Shown here: positions 1 to 61,835 of the stretch, one piece after another | Layout of the letters: each line of letters starts with the position of its first letter | Numbering within the stretch: the stretch's first letter is position 1 | NCBI GenBank assembly: GCA_013398295.1 | Contig: VZSF01000046.1 | Span: 947,467-1,011,466 of the forward strand | DNA: 64,000 bases | Reading direction: 5' to 3' | Origin: Chionis minor | Lineage: Eukaryota > Chordata > Aves > Charadriiformes > Chionididae | Position numbers and translations under genes: made by a program | Notes under the pieces: generated by a model | Databases searched by the model: none | Told to the model about the DNA's origin: nothing | Seen by the model: the letters and a program-made list of their open reading frames with translations, nothing else

Positions 1-140
1 AAAGCCCCATCCAACATGAATGCTGTAGAGGTACAGCTGTTTGCAGGCAGCTAGATGGTCTGTTGGAGCAACATGGGCGCCACTGGAATACACAGCATCT
101 CTTTAGAGCTTATATGCTGTTAAAAATGAGAGTGGATAAA

Positions 141-211
141 CAATAGTTTATACTATTGTATAGTAAAATACAATTTTACTATACTAATTTTTACTATTGT
201 AATAGTAAAAA
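141..211. repeat. Cluster of three AT-rich inverted repeats
   Basis: CAATAG/CTATTG (141-146, 153-158), GTATAGTAAAA/TTTTACTATAC (158-168, 174-184) and TTTTTACTATT/AATAGTAAAAA (188-198, 201-211). The arms are perfect and share the TTTTACTAT core. Confidence 0.7.
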
Positions 212-1131
212 ACACATTAGTAAGTAAAGTATTTTGTTGTGGCTATGTTTCTGGGAAGTGGTAGGCCTATTTTGAAACATCATCAGGATAGTACTGCATT
301 AGTACACTGTAATGAGGGCGGGTGTAATCTAACAGGGCTTTGTTCAATATATGTTCATGTTTCATGGTTTTATATAGAAACACCAAACTCTTCCGTGGTT
401 TTTTTTTTGTTTTGTTATAGTTGTTGTCTCCTGTTCTGGATCGCATGAAGAAAACTCTTCTTCACCAAATCAACCTCAGAAGCACTCCCTGATAAAAAAT
501 AGGATGGTGTCATTGCATCAGCCTTCTAAATCAGGTACTACAAGTCCTCTTCGTAAATCTTCCTTCTTTCTACTTCAGAATCTAGGTGAAGATAGATGCT
601 GGCAGTCACAAGGACCCTTTACCAGAAAGTTATGCCCTTGGCTTTCTGACTAGAAATACAGCAATGGCTCAGAAAGGCTGGTGTAATCTTAAGGGAATCC
701 CTTACTTATTAAAATACCCCAAAAACAAAACACAGAAAAAAAGAAGACAATAAAAAGGAAAACAAAAATAAAAATAAAAATAAAATGAAATGAATAATCT
801 TCTTTGTCAGCACAGTGAAATCCACCAGACTTGGGTTTGGGAGCTCTTGAAATAAAAGCTAATTAGTGGAGCTGCTTTCCAGCAACTATAGAACAAACTA
901 CCTTTCTTGATACCAAATGAAGTATTTTTTTCATCTGGAATTTTCTTTTCCTAGGCCTTGTAAAAGCCCAGTGATCTGGACAAATACTTGTGAGATTGAT
1001 AGGATGAATTTGATCTTACTGTGAGGCTAGGATAGGTGTAGCAAATGCTATAAGTGTCTAAGAGAAATTAACCAGTTGCTATCGTGGTGTGGAAAGTCGG
1101 AAGTTGAAGTGATGCCTTTTCATTTAGTGAA

Positions 1132-2075
1132 ACAATCACAGAATGGTTGGAGCTTGGAAGGGACCTTATCTGTCTAACCCCCCCAGCTCAAGTAGGGTCA
1201 GCTAGAGCCGGTTGTCTATGACCATGTTTAGATGGCTTTTGAATATCTCCATAAATGGAGACTGCACAACTTCTGCAGGCAACCTGTTCCAGTGTTTGAC
1301 CACTCTTACGGTAAAAAAGTGTTTTCTTGTGTTCAGATTTAATTTCCTGTTTTCTTTGAATTTGTGCCCATTGCCTCTTGTTCTGTCAGCAGCCACTACT
1401 GAGAAGTGTCTGTTGCCTTCTTCATTCCTTCCCATCAAGTGTTTGTATGCATTGATAAAATCCCCTTGAGCCTTCTCTTCTACAGGCTGAACAGTCCCAG
1501 CTCCATCAGCCTCTTCTCTTGTGAATGATTCTCTAGTCCCTCAGTCATCTCTCCAGTCCCTTCCATACTGAACTTGTTCCAGTAGCTTCATACCTTTTTA
1601 TATGTGGGAGTCCAGAGCTGGGCACAGTACTCCAGATGTGGCCTCACCAGTGCTGAGTAGAGTGGAAGGGTCTGTCTCAATCTGCTGGCAGTGCTTTTCC
1701 TAATGCAGCCCAGAAAGCTGTTTGCCACCTTTGTCACAAGGGTACATTACTGGCTCATGGACAGCTTGTCCACCAGGACCACAAAGTCCTTCTCTTCACA
1801 GCTGTTTTGCAGCCAGTCAGCCCCCACCATGTACTGGTGTCAGGGGTTACTCCTCCCCAGATGCAGGACTTGGTATTTCCTTCTGTTGAACTTGAAGAGG
1901 TTCCTATCAGCCCAATCTCCAGCCTGTCCAGGCTGCTCTGAATGGCAGCACAGCCATCTGGTGTGTCAGCTGCTCCTTCCTGTTTTGTACCTCTGTGAAC
2001 TTGCACTCTGCCCCTTTGGTGCAGGTAATTAATGAAGACGTTAAACAATAAAGAAAGGCCTGTGCATGCTAGAAA
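1132..2075 (-). mobile_element. CR1 LINE, 5'-truncated, antisense
   Basis: Begins on the plus strand with the reverse of the CR1 3' tail (AATCACAGAATGG, then TTGGAAGGGACC). The minus strand encodes the CR1 ORF2 C-terminal pattern VKHWNRLPAEVVQSP. About 0.94 kb, worn by substitutions and with no intact reverse transcriptase. The 5' end near 2075 is approximate. Confidence 0.9.
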
Positions 2076-4724
2076 AGTCACATACGTTCTTCACACGAGA
2101 TGGCAAGGTGACTTAGACTTGCTTGAGACGTGTTCCTTATAGTAACATCTGGCAGATGGTATCTAATTCTAATGAGTGTGAACGTCCTTTCTGACATGTC
2201 CTGTGACTGTCCATGAGCTTTCTTCAATCTAAGCTTCTTCAGAGCACTTTTTTAACACCTTAAAATATGTCCTTTGCTGATTGTACTAATATAGATACAT
2301 TTCTTTCTCTAGTTTACTTTTTTCCTTTTCATTTATGTCACATTTTGTCTTTCGGGGGACTTATGCTTGAAGTCCTTCAGGTTCATAGGTGCTAAGCAAA
2401 GCTGGACATGAAGCATCTGTAAGGTGGTACGCAGTAGTGTCAGAGGTTGCACCTTTCTTATACTGTGACCATGTGAGTGTACCCAGTTATTTTGCTCTGA
2501 GATTTGTGCTAAAAAACAGGTTCTTCTTGATTGATCTTTCCATCACAATGCAATGCACATGATCCTTTGTCAGAAAGCTCAGAGGCCTTTTTTTACCAGA
2601 TGTCAACAACTTCTCAGATCCATTTCAGATTCTTCTTCCAGGCATTCAGATCCTTTCAGGCCTCAGGTTGTGGTAGATAGGCTTTACACAGCCTGGGGAG
2701 TATGGGAATTAGGTGCTTTTAAAGGAGAACGTTTGAAATTGCAAGCTGCTTTGTGATGTGAGGCACATTCTAAGGATTGTCTGCATTGGTACACTCCTTG
2801 CTACTCCAGGCAAGGGTATTGGTAAGATTTAATGAAATTATTTTGTCATAAATATTGGTTTCAAGTAATCTTATTTTAAAACAGAAAAGGAATTTTTCCT
2901 TTCCCGAGCTCTCACTTTGTTCTCTTGCACTGTCATGCAGTTGTGACAGAAATTGCTTTCTGGATTTTATGACCAACTAGACTTTTAGCTGATAAAAACA
3001 TTAATACTACTGACAATAATTCTGTTGGTACTGAGTTAACCTGTCAAACTTTGATAGGTTTGAAACAACACAGCAGGTCTGGATCATGACTCTGCTTTGT
3101 CTCACACAGCCATGGAGTTTCTGGGCTATTGAGATCTCTAAAGCTGTTTCACTGGATCATCCAACCATAGCCTGAAGCTGTGTGCAAACATCTTTCCCTA
3201 GATCCAGCAGAGCCAGAAGAGCGGCTGTTACCTACCTTCCTTCCTGTGTCCTGCTGGAAGGTGGCATTACATACGCACGTGCACAGCTTGACAGTTCACT
3301 TGCTTGTGGCTTCCTTTTAAAAATGCTGGGCTGCACAGCGCAGCGGACCTTTGCTAAGCTATATGGGTTTGATGAGGCGGGCTGAGAAGCTATTTACGTA
3401 GTCGGCCCAGCTGGTAGGTTGAGAGAGGCAGTAACCTGCAGCAGCAAGCAGGCCAGGCAGGGCTGGGGAGGGTGTGTGTTCAGGTGGGAGTTCACAGCAT
3501 GTCCCCAGCCACAGTGATGTCAGCTCTGTAACGTCTGTGTTTCTCCTACCCCTGCCCACGGGGTGCTGTTTTATAAAAATGTAGTTACAATTAACGCTAA
3601 AATTAGGAAAACTTGTCTACTTCAGCTGTTGCGCTCGAAAAATGGCTCCGTTTCTTTCTTTTCTGAAAATTTAGTTAAAGTGTAGTCAATCTTCTGGAGG
3701 CTCTTAGGTTCTTATTTCTGCCCCACCTGTGTTGCCTGTGCAATCACCTATCCTTGGTGTATCCCTGACCTTCATTCTGTTCTTTATATCTGTCTTTTCT
3801 CCTCCCCAGGAATAGAGCTACCAAAGGGATAACATGTTTGCAAGGTCTGAACACAACCTCTGAACGTCAGGATCACAAATACGAATGTTTAGTCTCATTA
3901 TTTCTCATATGTCCTGGGGGTCCTCCAGTTATTACTGTTATATTATTATTACTACTGAAAATAAATATCATGCAAGTTAATATGAGCTTACCATATCTAT
4001 TCTACCCCACTCTGTGTGGGAGAGCTTTGTGCAGCTAGCATCCCTTCAGGGAGTTTATATTAGATTGATGAGAGAACAGTGAATTACTTCTTGTCTGGTT
4101 TATAATATGCTGATTATGAAAAATTCTGGCCAGGACGATCTAGTGTTCTCAGTGCTGTGGATGAACTCTGGAGTTTGGTAAGAGGGTGTTCTTGTCCATC
4201 CTGCTGGAGGAAAGCAAAGCTGTTTAAAAAAAAAATAAATTAAAAAAAATATATGTAAAGCTTGCATTGCTCAGTTATTTTGCTTGAGACCCTGTTAAGC
4301 TCTTGCTATTGCTGAGAGAGGGTTGACCTTAGAGTTTAATTTGTTCCTCTCTGCCAAAATGCTAAATCTGTACAGTTTCAATATCCTTACAGCACTAGGT
4401 ATTATTCTCACTCAGGGTTTTATGTACGTGTAGGCTAGACCTTCCACTGCTGTAAATTCACTGTTGATACCAGTGGGAGGATGCTGATTTACACGTGCCA
4501 AGAATTTGCAGGGTTGTTTTTCTTTCTGGCATGTTCCTGCAGCCACCCTGGGAGATACTCTGTTGTTATTGCACAAGACAAACTTTCTTTTTTCCCTTTA
4601 GCTCTTCTGTTTCCTGGGAGAGATAGCCCTCATACACTGTAGATCTGCTCACTCATGTGCCCGCATCACCCCTGCCCCTTGAACTGGGGAAGGCCTCAAT
4701 GAAACCTTTGGTTTCTCATAACAG

Positions 4725-55240
<50,516 letters not shown>

Positions 55241-55760
55241 CAGAGAAGGTTCCTCCAAAGATCAGGGAATATGTGTGTCTGGAAGGACTGCTTCCTATTT
55301 CACTTACTTCCTCCATTTAAGTTCCTTCAAATGGGTGATGTTTCAACATCAGCAATGTTTTGCTTCCTCCTTCTACCTGCCAGATCCCCAGATCGTTAAA
55401 GACCGTTGCATTTCTATCTCTGTCCATCAAATGTGTTCCACTGAACCAGCTTAGCAGTGGAGAACAATGGCGTCGCTGCTTTGCTTCAGAATACAATACT
55501 TCTGTAGTACTGAAAGGACTCCTCAATCTGCTCAGGTGAAAAGAAACGGACCTACCATCCAGCCACAGCATTTGGATGGAAATATAGTAACCAACACAGG
55601 TTGCGCTTCTCTCTGACCGAAGAAACCAAAAATGCATGCTGTGCTGGCAGCAACCAACTTGCAAAGGCTGCTATATTCCGGAGAGCTTTTACAGTCCTGA
55701 TGACTTACTAATTCACATACGGGAAGTAAATAAATAGCAGTTGCATTTGCAACTGTTTTA
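55241..55760 (+). other. LTK: Probable LTK 3' UTR
   Basis: Noncoding sequence between the stop codon and the first good polyadenylation signal. No repeat is recognised in it. The end is inferred from the signal at 55729 and a U-rich stretch after it; longer forms using later signals are possible. Confidence 0.6.
55729..55734 (+). promoter_or_regulatory. Polyadenylation signal AATAAA
   Basis: First canonical hexamer after the LTK stop, 489 bp downstream, followed by a small hairpin and a T-rich stretch. Other AATAAA hexamers occur at 58109, 58212, 59944 and 60324 and could serve longer transcripts. Confidence 0.55.
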
Positions 55761-58700
55761 TTAGCAGACCCTGTGGAAAAACATGAAAATTAAGCTACTG
55801 CTCAAATTGGAAGCAGTAGTAAGGACTGGTAAAAAAAAAAATCCAGGCTCCTCTGAGCATGTGCTTTGAAAACAAGCAATGAAGAGGAAAAAAAATATAC
55901 TAGTGAAAAAGTATGTTGGTGAACTGAAAGTATCCCTTTGAATAGCAAAGGAACTGTGCTGCTTGCCTCATGGTGTCACTTTCCTCACAGCTCCTGGCAT
56001 GGAAGGGGCAGGTGGTTTTCCAAGAAAGGGTGAGCTGCATGGGGTGATGAGAAATGGACGGTCTTTATCTTTTAATGGACTTTACTTGGGACAAACTTCA
56101 TTTTTGTAAGTACTTTGATATTCAACAGTAATTTCCTGTGTTATGTTGATAAGCATTAAGCTGAGGTTCTCGGGTAACTGTCTAACATTAGCACATTGGC
56201 ACACTATTCTTGGTTTTAATATCTACTCCTCTGAGGTAGAACTGAAAGTCATGCAAGGGAGGGGCAGAGTGAAGGGAAACCTCCTACAAACACTACCTTA
56301 CAGTGCCCTTTACACAGGAAGATAGAATAGCTCACCCATTTGAGAAAGCTAAAATCATGACGGCTTCACACACCTGAGCAAGTTCTTTCTTCTCACCTTC
56401 CAAGCATACAAAATTGCTGGTAAAGGTAGTTGTTTTGAAGACGGCTCATTTCTAAGGCTTTCTTCTGTTGCTTAGGGTCTAAACTGATGCTTACTGGTTA
56501 AAGCCTGAAAAATAAGGACACTGAAAAAAGTAATTAATTTGGATTAACCTTGAACAGTCTCAGAAGTATTTTGTCCTTGTCCAACTCCTGAATGTTGCAC
56601 TGCCAGCCTATACAATTACACGCTGCCTTCAGGTCTAGTCAAGTTACACAGTGAGATGTCAGTCACAGACTCTGTCTGGTTCCTTTCTGAGGGAGGAGGT
56701 GCTCTGGTACAAGCTTCACACTTGGTGATCAGCTGCGTGTAAAGTCCGAAGCTGTGGGCTGGAAGGAGAAGGTTTGCATTGACCACACAGACTTCCTGTC
56801 CTCTGCATCATTCAGGGATGGACATACACTACTGAGATGTGGTACAGAAAAGCACAGAGCAAAGAACCTGAATCCATTGGGAGTGAAATCCATCTTCATC
56901 TCAGGTTTAGGCTTTGTTGATCTGACTTTGTATCTATTCCAAGCTTCCTATCGTTTTAGGCCTTTGGGTTTAGACTGAATAGTTTTATATGCCATCATTT
57001 CCAGAGCGGTGGTGATGGCCACATTTCAGCAATGACCGGTATGGATATAATGGATTTAATTCCAAATCCATGTTGGAAAGTGACAGGTGGTCAGAACAGA
57101 GGGGACCCTCTGCGTGTGGGCAAATTCCAGGAGTGGTGTGGGGATTGATGGGCTTAGTGACCAAGGGAGATGGTTGCCCTTGCCTCGGGCCCTTCTTTCT
57201 TTTTCACCTTTGCTTTAGCTCTCTGGCTTCTCCCCTGTTTAGCTCATTGCCTGTCCTACCTTACGTCCAGGAGCTGCTACAGCCCCCTGAGATGAGGCAA
57301 GAAAGCCCAGTTAGCAGGAAGTTTTCTCATTCTTTCCTCTTGCAAAGGTTAACATGTTTTGGTCATGTTTCAGGCTGGCCAGCTCTGGAACATGCTAGTC
57401 AAGAATAACACATCTACTCTGAGCTAGTTGGAACAACACCAGCTCATCTTCAATAGCCTTTTCCTTTTGGATTACATTAGTCCTGTGGTGTATGCATTAG
57501 TAGTTTTCCCCCAAAAGTGAGCTATCAGACTCTCCAACAGCTGGGACTGCGTGGCAGGGCCACAACAGAGTGTAGTGATCCTAGTCCAGCTGCAGTGGAC
57601 ATGACTCCACATCCCTTTCCAGCCCTTGTTTGTAACAGGCTCTATCCTGAGCAGAGCAGGGGTGTTCATGACTGGGCTTTTGCAGGCTCATTACTACTCT
57701 GCTTTCAGTTCTCCTTAGCTATCAGCATGGGTGGGAAACTGGTGAGGAGTGAAATACTCACTTGTTCAGAAGCCATGGGAAGTTAATTATACCACCTTTT
57801 CCTCCTACAGACTTTTTATAAAGTAGCAGGCACAAGACAGTTCTTCATTTTTCCACATGGAAATGGTTGTAAAACACCAAGATTCCAGTGAGAAGGAGGT
57901 AGGATCCCTGCTGTCCCTATCATTATCCAGCTTGAGCTACCATTGTTTTCCCCCTATGCAGCACTTGCCTCAAGTTAATTCACAAATTTAAAAAGGCCAA
58001 TAGTCATAAAACTAGATAAGCCATTGACAAGTGAAGTGAGAGAAGATCACAGTTCTATTACCAATGCCACACGTAGTCTTGGCTGCAGGGCTCTACCTTC
58101 ATTTTATAAATAAAATGCAAGTTCTTCCGTCCAGCACTTTGGGCAAGTACCTGCTTTTACTGAATAGCTGCACTAAGGTACTTATTTTCAGGAAGAGCTG
58201 CACTGAGCCAGAATAAAACTCCATTGTTCCCAGTATATTATCTTTAAGACTGACCAACAGTGGGGTGTTTAAAGTGAACTGTAAGAGCAGTGTGATTATT
58301 TATTTCCTAGACATGTGCGTCTGGTTTACAACAGCATCTTATAGCTCAGGGACGTACTGAGCCAGATGCAGCGTCCTGTGACGAGACAGAACATGGAGCT
58401 GCACATACCAAATGGGCCCTAAAAGAAAGAGCCAGGAATTTTAAAAGAATCTGCATTAGCAATCTAAATTTCCTACAAGCTCTTAACTCTGATGGAACTA
58501 AAGATAAATGAACTTCTGTCAGCACAGTTGCCATGACTCTTTGACCTGTAACAGTTTTTCTGTCATATCTGATCTTAGTTACTTTTAAAAACACTCACAG
58601 ATAATGAATTTTTAATTAATATCCTGGAGGAAACAATGCTAGCATTGCTTCTGTTGTGATGCTGGAACTCTACATGCTGTCCAAACCACATTATCTAAAA

Positions 58701-59512
58701 AGAAAAATAACAATCACAATGACATATAGTACAACCTTCAGTCCCACAGTTCTGAGACCGAAACTTACTGTTCATACAATTACAGATTTCATAGTGCTCA
58801 ACTGCTACTATTTCAAAATAGAACTTGCTTGAAACCATTTTTAAGGAGACACTTAGTGCATAATCAATGAGTTGAACCCATAGTGTCAAAATTAGGTTAC
58901 TTTGGCGATTGAAAGCCAAACCCATTTTTGTTTCCTAGAGGAGTGATGCAAGCTGGAGATCTCGGATTAATTTAGTCCTGTGATCCACATGAAAAGTCTT
59001 CCAGCACTTCCCCAGTGGAGAATCAGCCATTTATAGGATTATTATCAACCACTCTTCCTGATATGTGTCTGTCTTTTAAGATGTTCCCAACTTGATTTTA
59101 GATTTGTGTGTATATAGTTTTTTGGGTTTTTTTTTTCTTCTGGGCTCAGCTTTAGTACTTTACTTTATTAGTACTTTAGTGCGTCATACAACCTCATACA
59201 TACCTGTTAAGGAGGGGACTGAATAACCAAACATGAAATAATAATATAAATTTAAATGTGTCTTCCTCTTTCTTTTCACGTTTTTTAATATTCTTGCTTC
59301 TGATTTCTATGTTATCTTTTCTCTCAATTCGTGTTTTGTATCTTCATTCTCCCTTTAAAGAAACAGAAATTTTAACTGCACAGGTTTAAGGTGTTCCCTC
59401 ATATCAGCCCTTTTTCTGAGGTAAGTTCTCCACTGATCTGCTAATGGGCATGTGTGCACGAAGAAAGCTTCACAAGTCTAATTAAATAGTCAAGGACTTT
59501 TACAAGTGTAAC
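55761..59512. other. Downstream flank, no supported gene
   Basis: No recognised coding exon on either strand. AATAAA hexamers at 58109 and 58212 could end extended LTK transcripts. Confidence 0.5.
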
Positions 59513-59545
59513 TTATTCCACCTCCGATAGCCTCCCCCTACTTAC

Positions 59546-59761
59546 CCAAAAGAGAAGAAAACCCCGCTGCTGGGAGTACAGTTTTCCCCAGTGTATCTGC
59601 ACCTCCACAGCTGCGTCAGCCAGGGACCACACTTCCTCAGAGCCCCGAAGAGCAGACCTCTGCAAGACAGTTTCTCCTGTAGACATGGCCGTGCTCCCTC
59701 TTCCCGCCTGCCGACCCGTTTCAATCCGATGCAGAGACCTTAGGCATGACATCACTAACAC
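59546..59761 (-). other. Candidate first exon of an unknown minus-strand transcript
   Basis: On the minus strand an ATG in good context (G at -3) at 59686-59684 opens 47 codons (MSTGETVLQRSALRG...) ending FLLFW at a strong donor GGGTAAGTA (intron G at 59545). The stretch is more GC-rich than its surroundings, and TGATGTCATG and CACATGACATC (CRE/AP-1-like) elements lie just upstream in minus orientation. I recognise no protein family and found no second exon, so it may be a noncoding RNA or chance. Confidence 0.25.
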
Positions 59762-61731
59762 CTTCCCGTCACATCACATGACATCTTGAGTTGAATTCAG
59801 TTTGATTTCTCATTACCTCCGACCACGGCAGCATTTCTTGCCAACTTACCTTTTTGGGTGACTACTGTACATAGGTAGATGACATGCCTGCTGCTATGCA
59901 ATTTAAAGCTGGACAAGTGTATACTTCTATATTTGCAACACAAAATAAAGAGACGCTAATGGTGGCTATTTGTTTCTCTCTCTGCTAAGTACTCTTTGCA
60001 CGCAGGTAAGAGGACACTCTCTCTTGCTGAGAAGTGTTTGCCAGTGCCAGAGGGCGACTCTTGTTCCCTGCTGCCACACAAAACTGCCCTGTGGAACAGT
60101 TAGCTGCTCTGAGTCTGCCAAGTGCCTTTTGAGACACCATTTTTTTCAGATACTGTAGAATATGAACTGAGATTTTTGAGACAGAGCTTACCTTGAAGGA
60201 AGCTGTGAAGATTTGTGTGGATCAAGTTCTAAAGCAAACTTACATTAGCTTCTAGATGTCTTAGAACCAGTTTTGTTTTAGGAAATATTAGATGCTAAAG
60301 ACTAAAAGCACAAGAAGCACTGAAATAAAGAGTTTTTGTCTCTTCCCTAGGGAAATTCTTGAAGAAAAGGTATTACTGTCCTGTGACTAAATCAGACATT
60401 GGATGGCTTTTTTCCTCCAGTCTCATTTATTTAGTAGCATAACACACTTCAGAGTAACAAACACTCAACCAATACAGTCAATGTCAAAAGTGACCATGGT
60501 CAGCATTGCATTGTAGTGTTCAGAACGGATGCACTGTGGATGATACAGGCCATTCCATCTCAGTACCTTAAGAATAACAAATAATAACATCAGCAATACA
60601 AAAAAAAAAAATAATAGCAAGAGCCCTCTGAGATACTTAAGGGTTTGGTCCAATTCCCATTAAAATCTTTCCCTGTAATAGGAACTGGATCAGATGTTAA
60701 GAGAATTTCTCCTCTGTGTTTTTTTAAAACAAAGAATTTAATTTTTACCACTTTGGTTATATTTCATCCAAATTTATATCCTTGTGGGGCCATAACACCC
60801 ATAATTTTTAAACTTAGCTCATGTATCTCTCTGTGCATTACTTTCTGTATTGCACCTTCCTCCAAAGAATCTCACAGCATCTTGCAAGCAATAACAAAGG
60901 ACAGCCTCACACCATTCCTGTGAGGTAAGTAGGTGCTATTCCCACCTGTAAAATGGGGAGAAAACTGAGGCCTAGGATAGGTGTCTGAGGCCAAAAAACC
61001 AAGTCACTGACATAGTTGAGGGAGAGAAAGCCTACCGCTAGATTCACACAGGAACGCAGCAGCTAGAGCAGTAAGCATTGCTGCATCTAACTAGTGAGTT
61101 TAAAGAGCTTAGTGCCCAGGTCAGAGGTCAGCTGTTCAGCACCAAAGTGCCTCTGGGCCCGCATGTCCTACCATGCTGCAGAAACACACGTGCTCCCAGT
61201 GTCTCCAGGGTGAGGCAATATCTCAGCAGAGGCATTAAAGAACTACATTCTGGACCTGTATGTCAACAAGTACCTTGGTTATCACAGATCAGCTCTTCTA
61301 CCTTAACGTGCCCACGCACAGGCATCATGTTGACCCTCTGGTAAATATAAGCTTATTCAAGGCAGCTTACCCCCTGGTAAAAGAAGGCTATGCTGCTTCC
61401 TCACACTAGCATGTGAGTGTACACAGACAGGCACTCTGGGCCACCTGATGGGAATCAAGGTATCTTCACACACCCTGTGGTAGTTTGCTCATGAGCTCAT
61501 GGCCTCTAACCCCATAGAGCTCCAGTGCTCAGTTGCACTCCTACACTTGCAGTTCACTAAGGAAAAGCTGTCTCCTTTTCTCCTCTCCCATAACAGAAGA
61601 TTGTAGCTTCTTCCCTTCTAATCCCTCAGCAAGCCAAAGGGCCATTTCAAAACTAACTCGCTAGAACTATTTATGATCTAGAATGAGTTCCCAGACCAGG
61701 GTCTGCTATAGCAGAGGTTTTCTTCCCCGCC
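59762..61731. other. Flank between the candidate minus exon and the gap
   Basis: Holds the MIR-like relic and two AATAAA hexamers (59944, 60324). No coding exon is supported. Confidence 0.5.
60851..61025 (+). mobile_element. Ancient MIR-like SINE relic
   Basis: Contains CCTGTGAGGTAAGTAGGTGC, CCTGTAAAATGGGGAG and AAACTGAGGCC in the order and spacing of the amniote MIR core/3' region, followed by a decayed AAGTCACTGACATAG. Heavily mutated, so the edges are approximate. Confidence 0.6.
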
Positions 61732-61820
61732 NNNNNNNNNNNNNNNNNNNNNNNNNNNNNNNNNNNNNNNNNNNNNNNNNNNNNNNNNNNNNNNNNNNNN
61801 NNNNNNNNNNNNNNNNNNNN
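61732..61820. other. Assembly gap (89 N)
   Basis: Unknown bases, preceded by a C-rich TTCCCCGCC and followed by 15 C at 61821-61835. Likely an unsequenced C-rich tract. Apparent frames through it are meaningless. Confidence 0.99.
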
Positions 61821-61835
61821 CCCCCCCCCCCCCCC

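Larger units (their letters stand above)
1..4724. other. Upstream or intron 1 sequence, no supported gene
   Basis: Contains an AT-rich inverted-repeat cluster (141-211), an A/T-rich simple tract near 763-791 and an antisense CR1 (about 1132-2075). Short open frames here have no recognised domain. I looked for LTK exon 1 (signal peptide, phase-1 donor) and found no convincing candidate. The more GC-rich stretch 3180-3560 could be regulatory but shows no clear promoter. Confidence 0.5.

Noticed and set aside
3182..3385. Open frame considered as LTK exon 1
   Set aside because: No hydrophobic signal peptide after the in-frame ATG, no suitable phase-1 donor and no resemblance to the ALK/LTK N-terminus.
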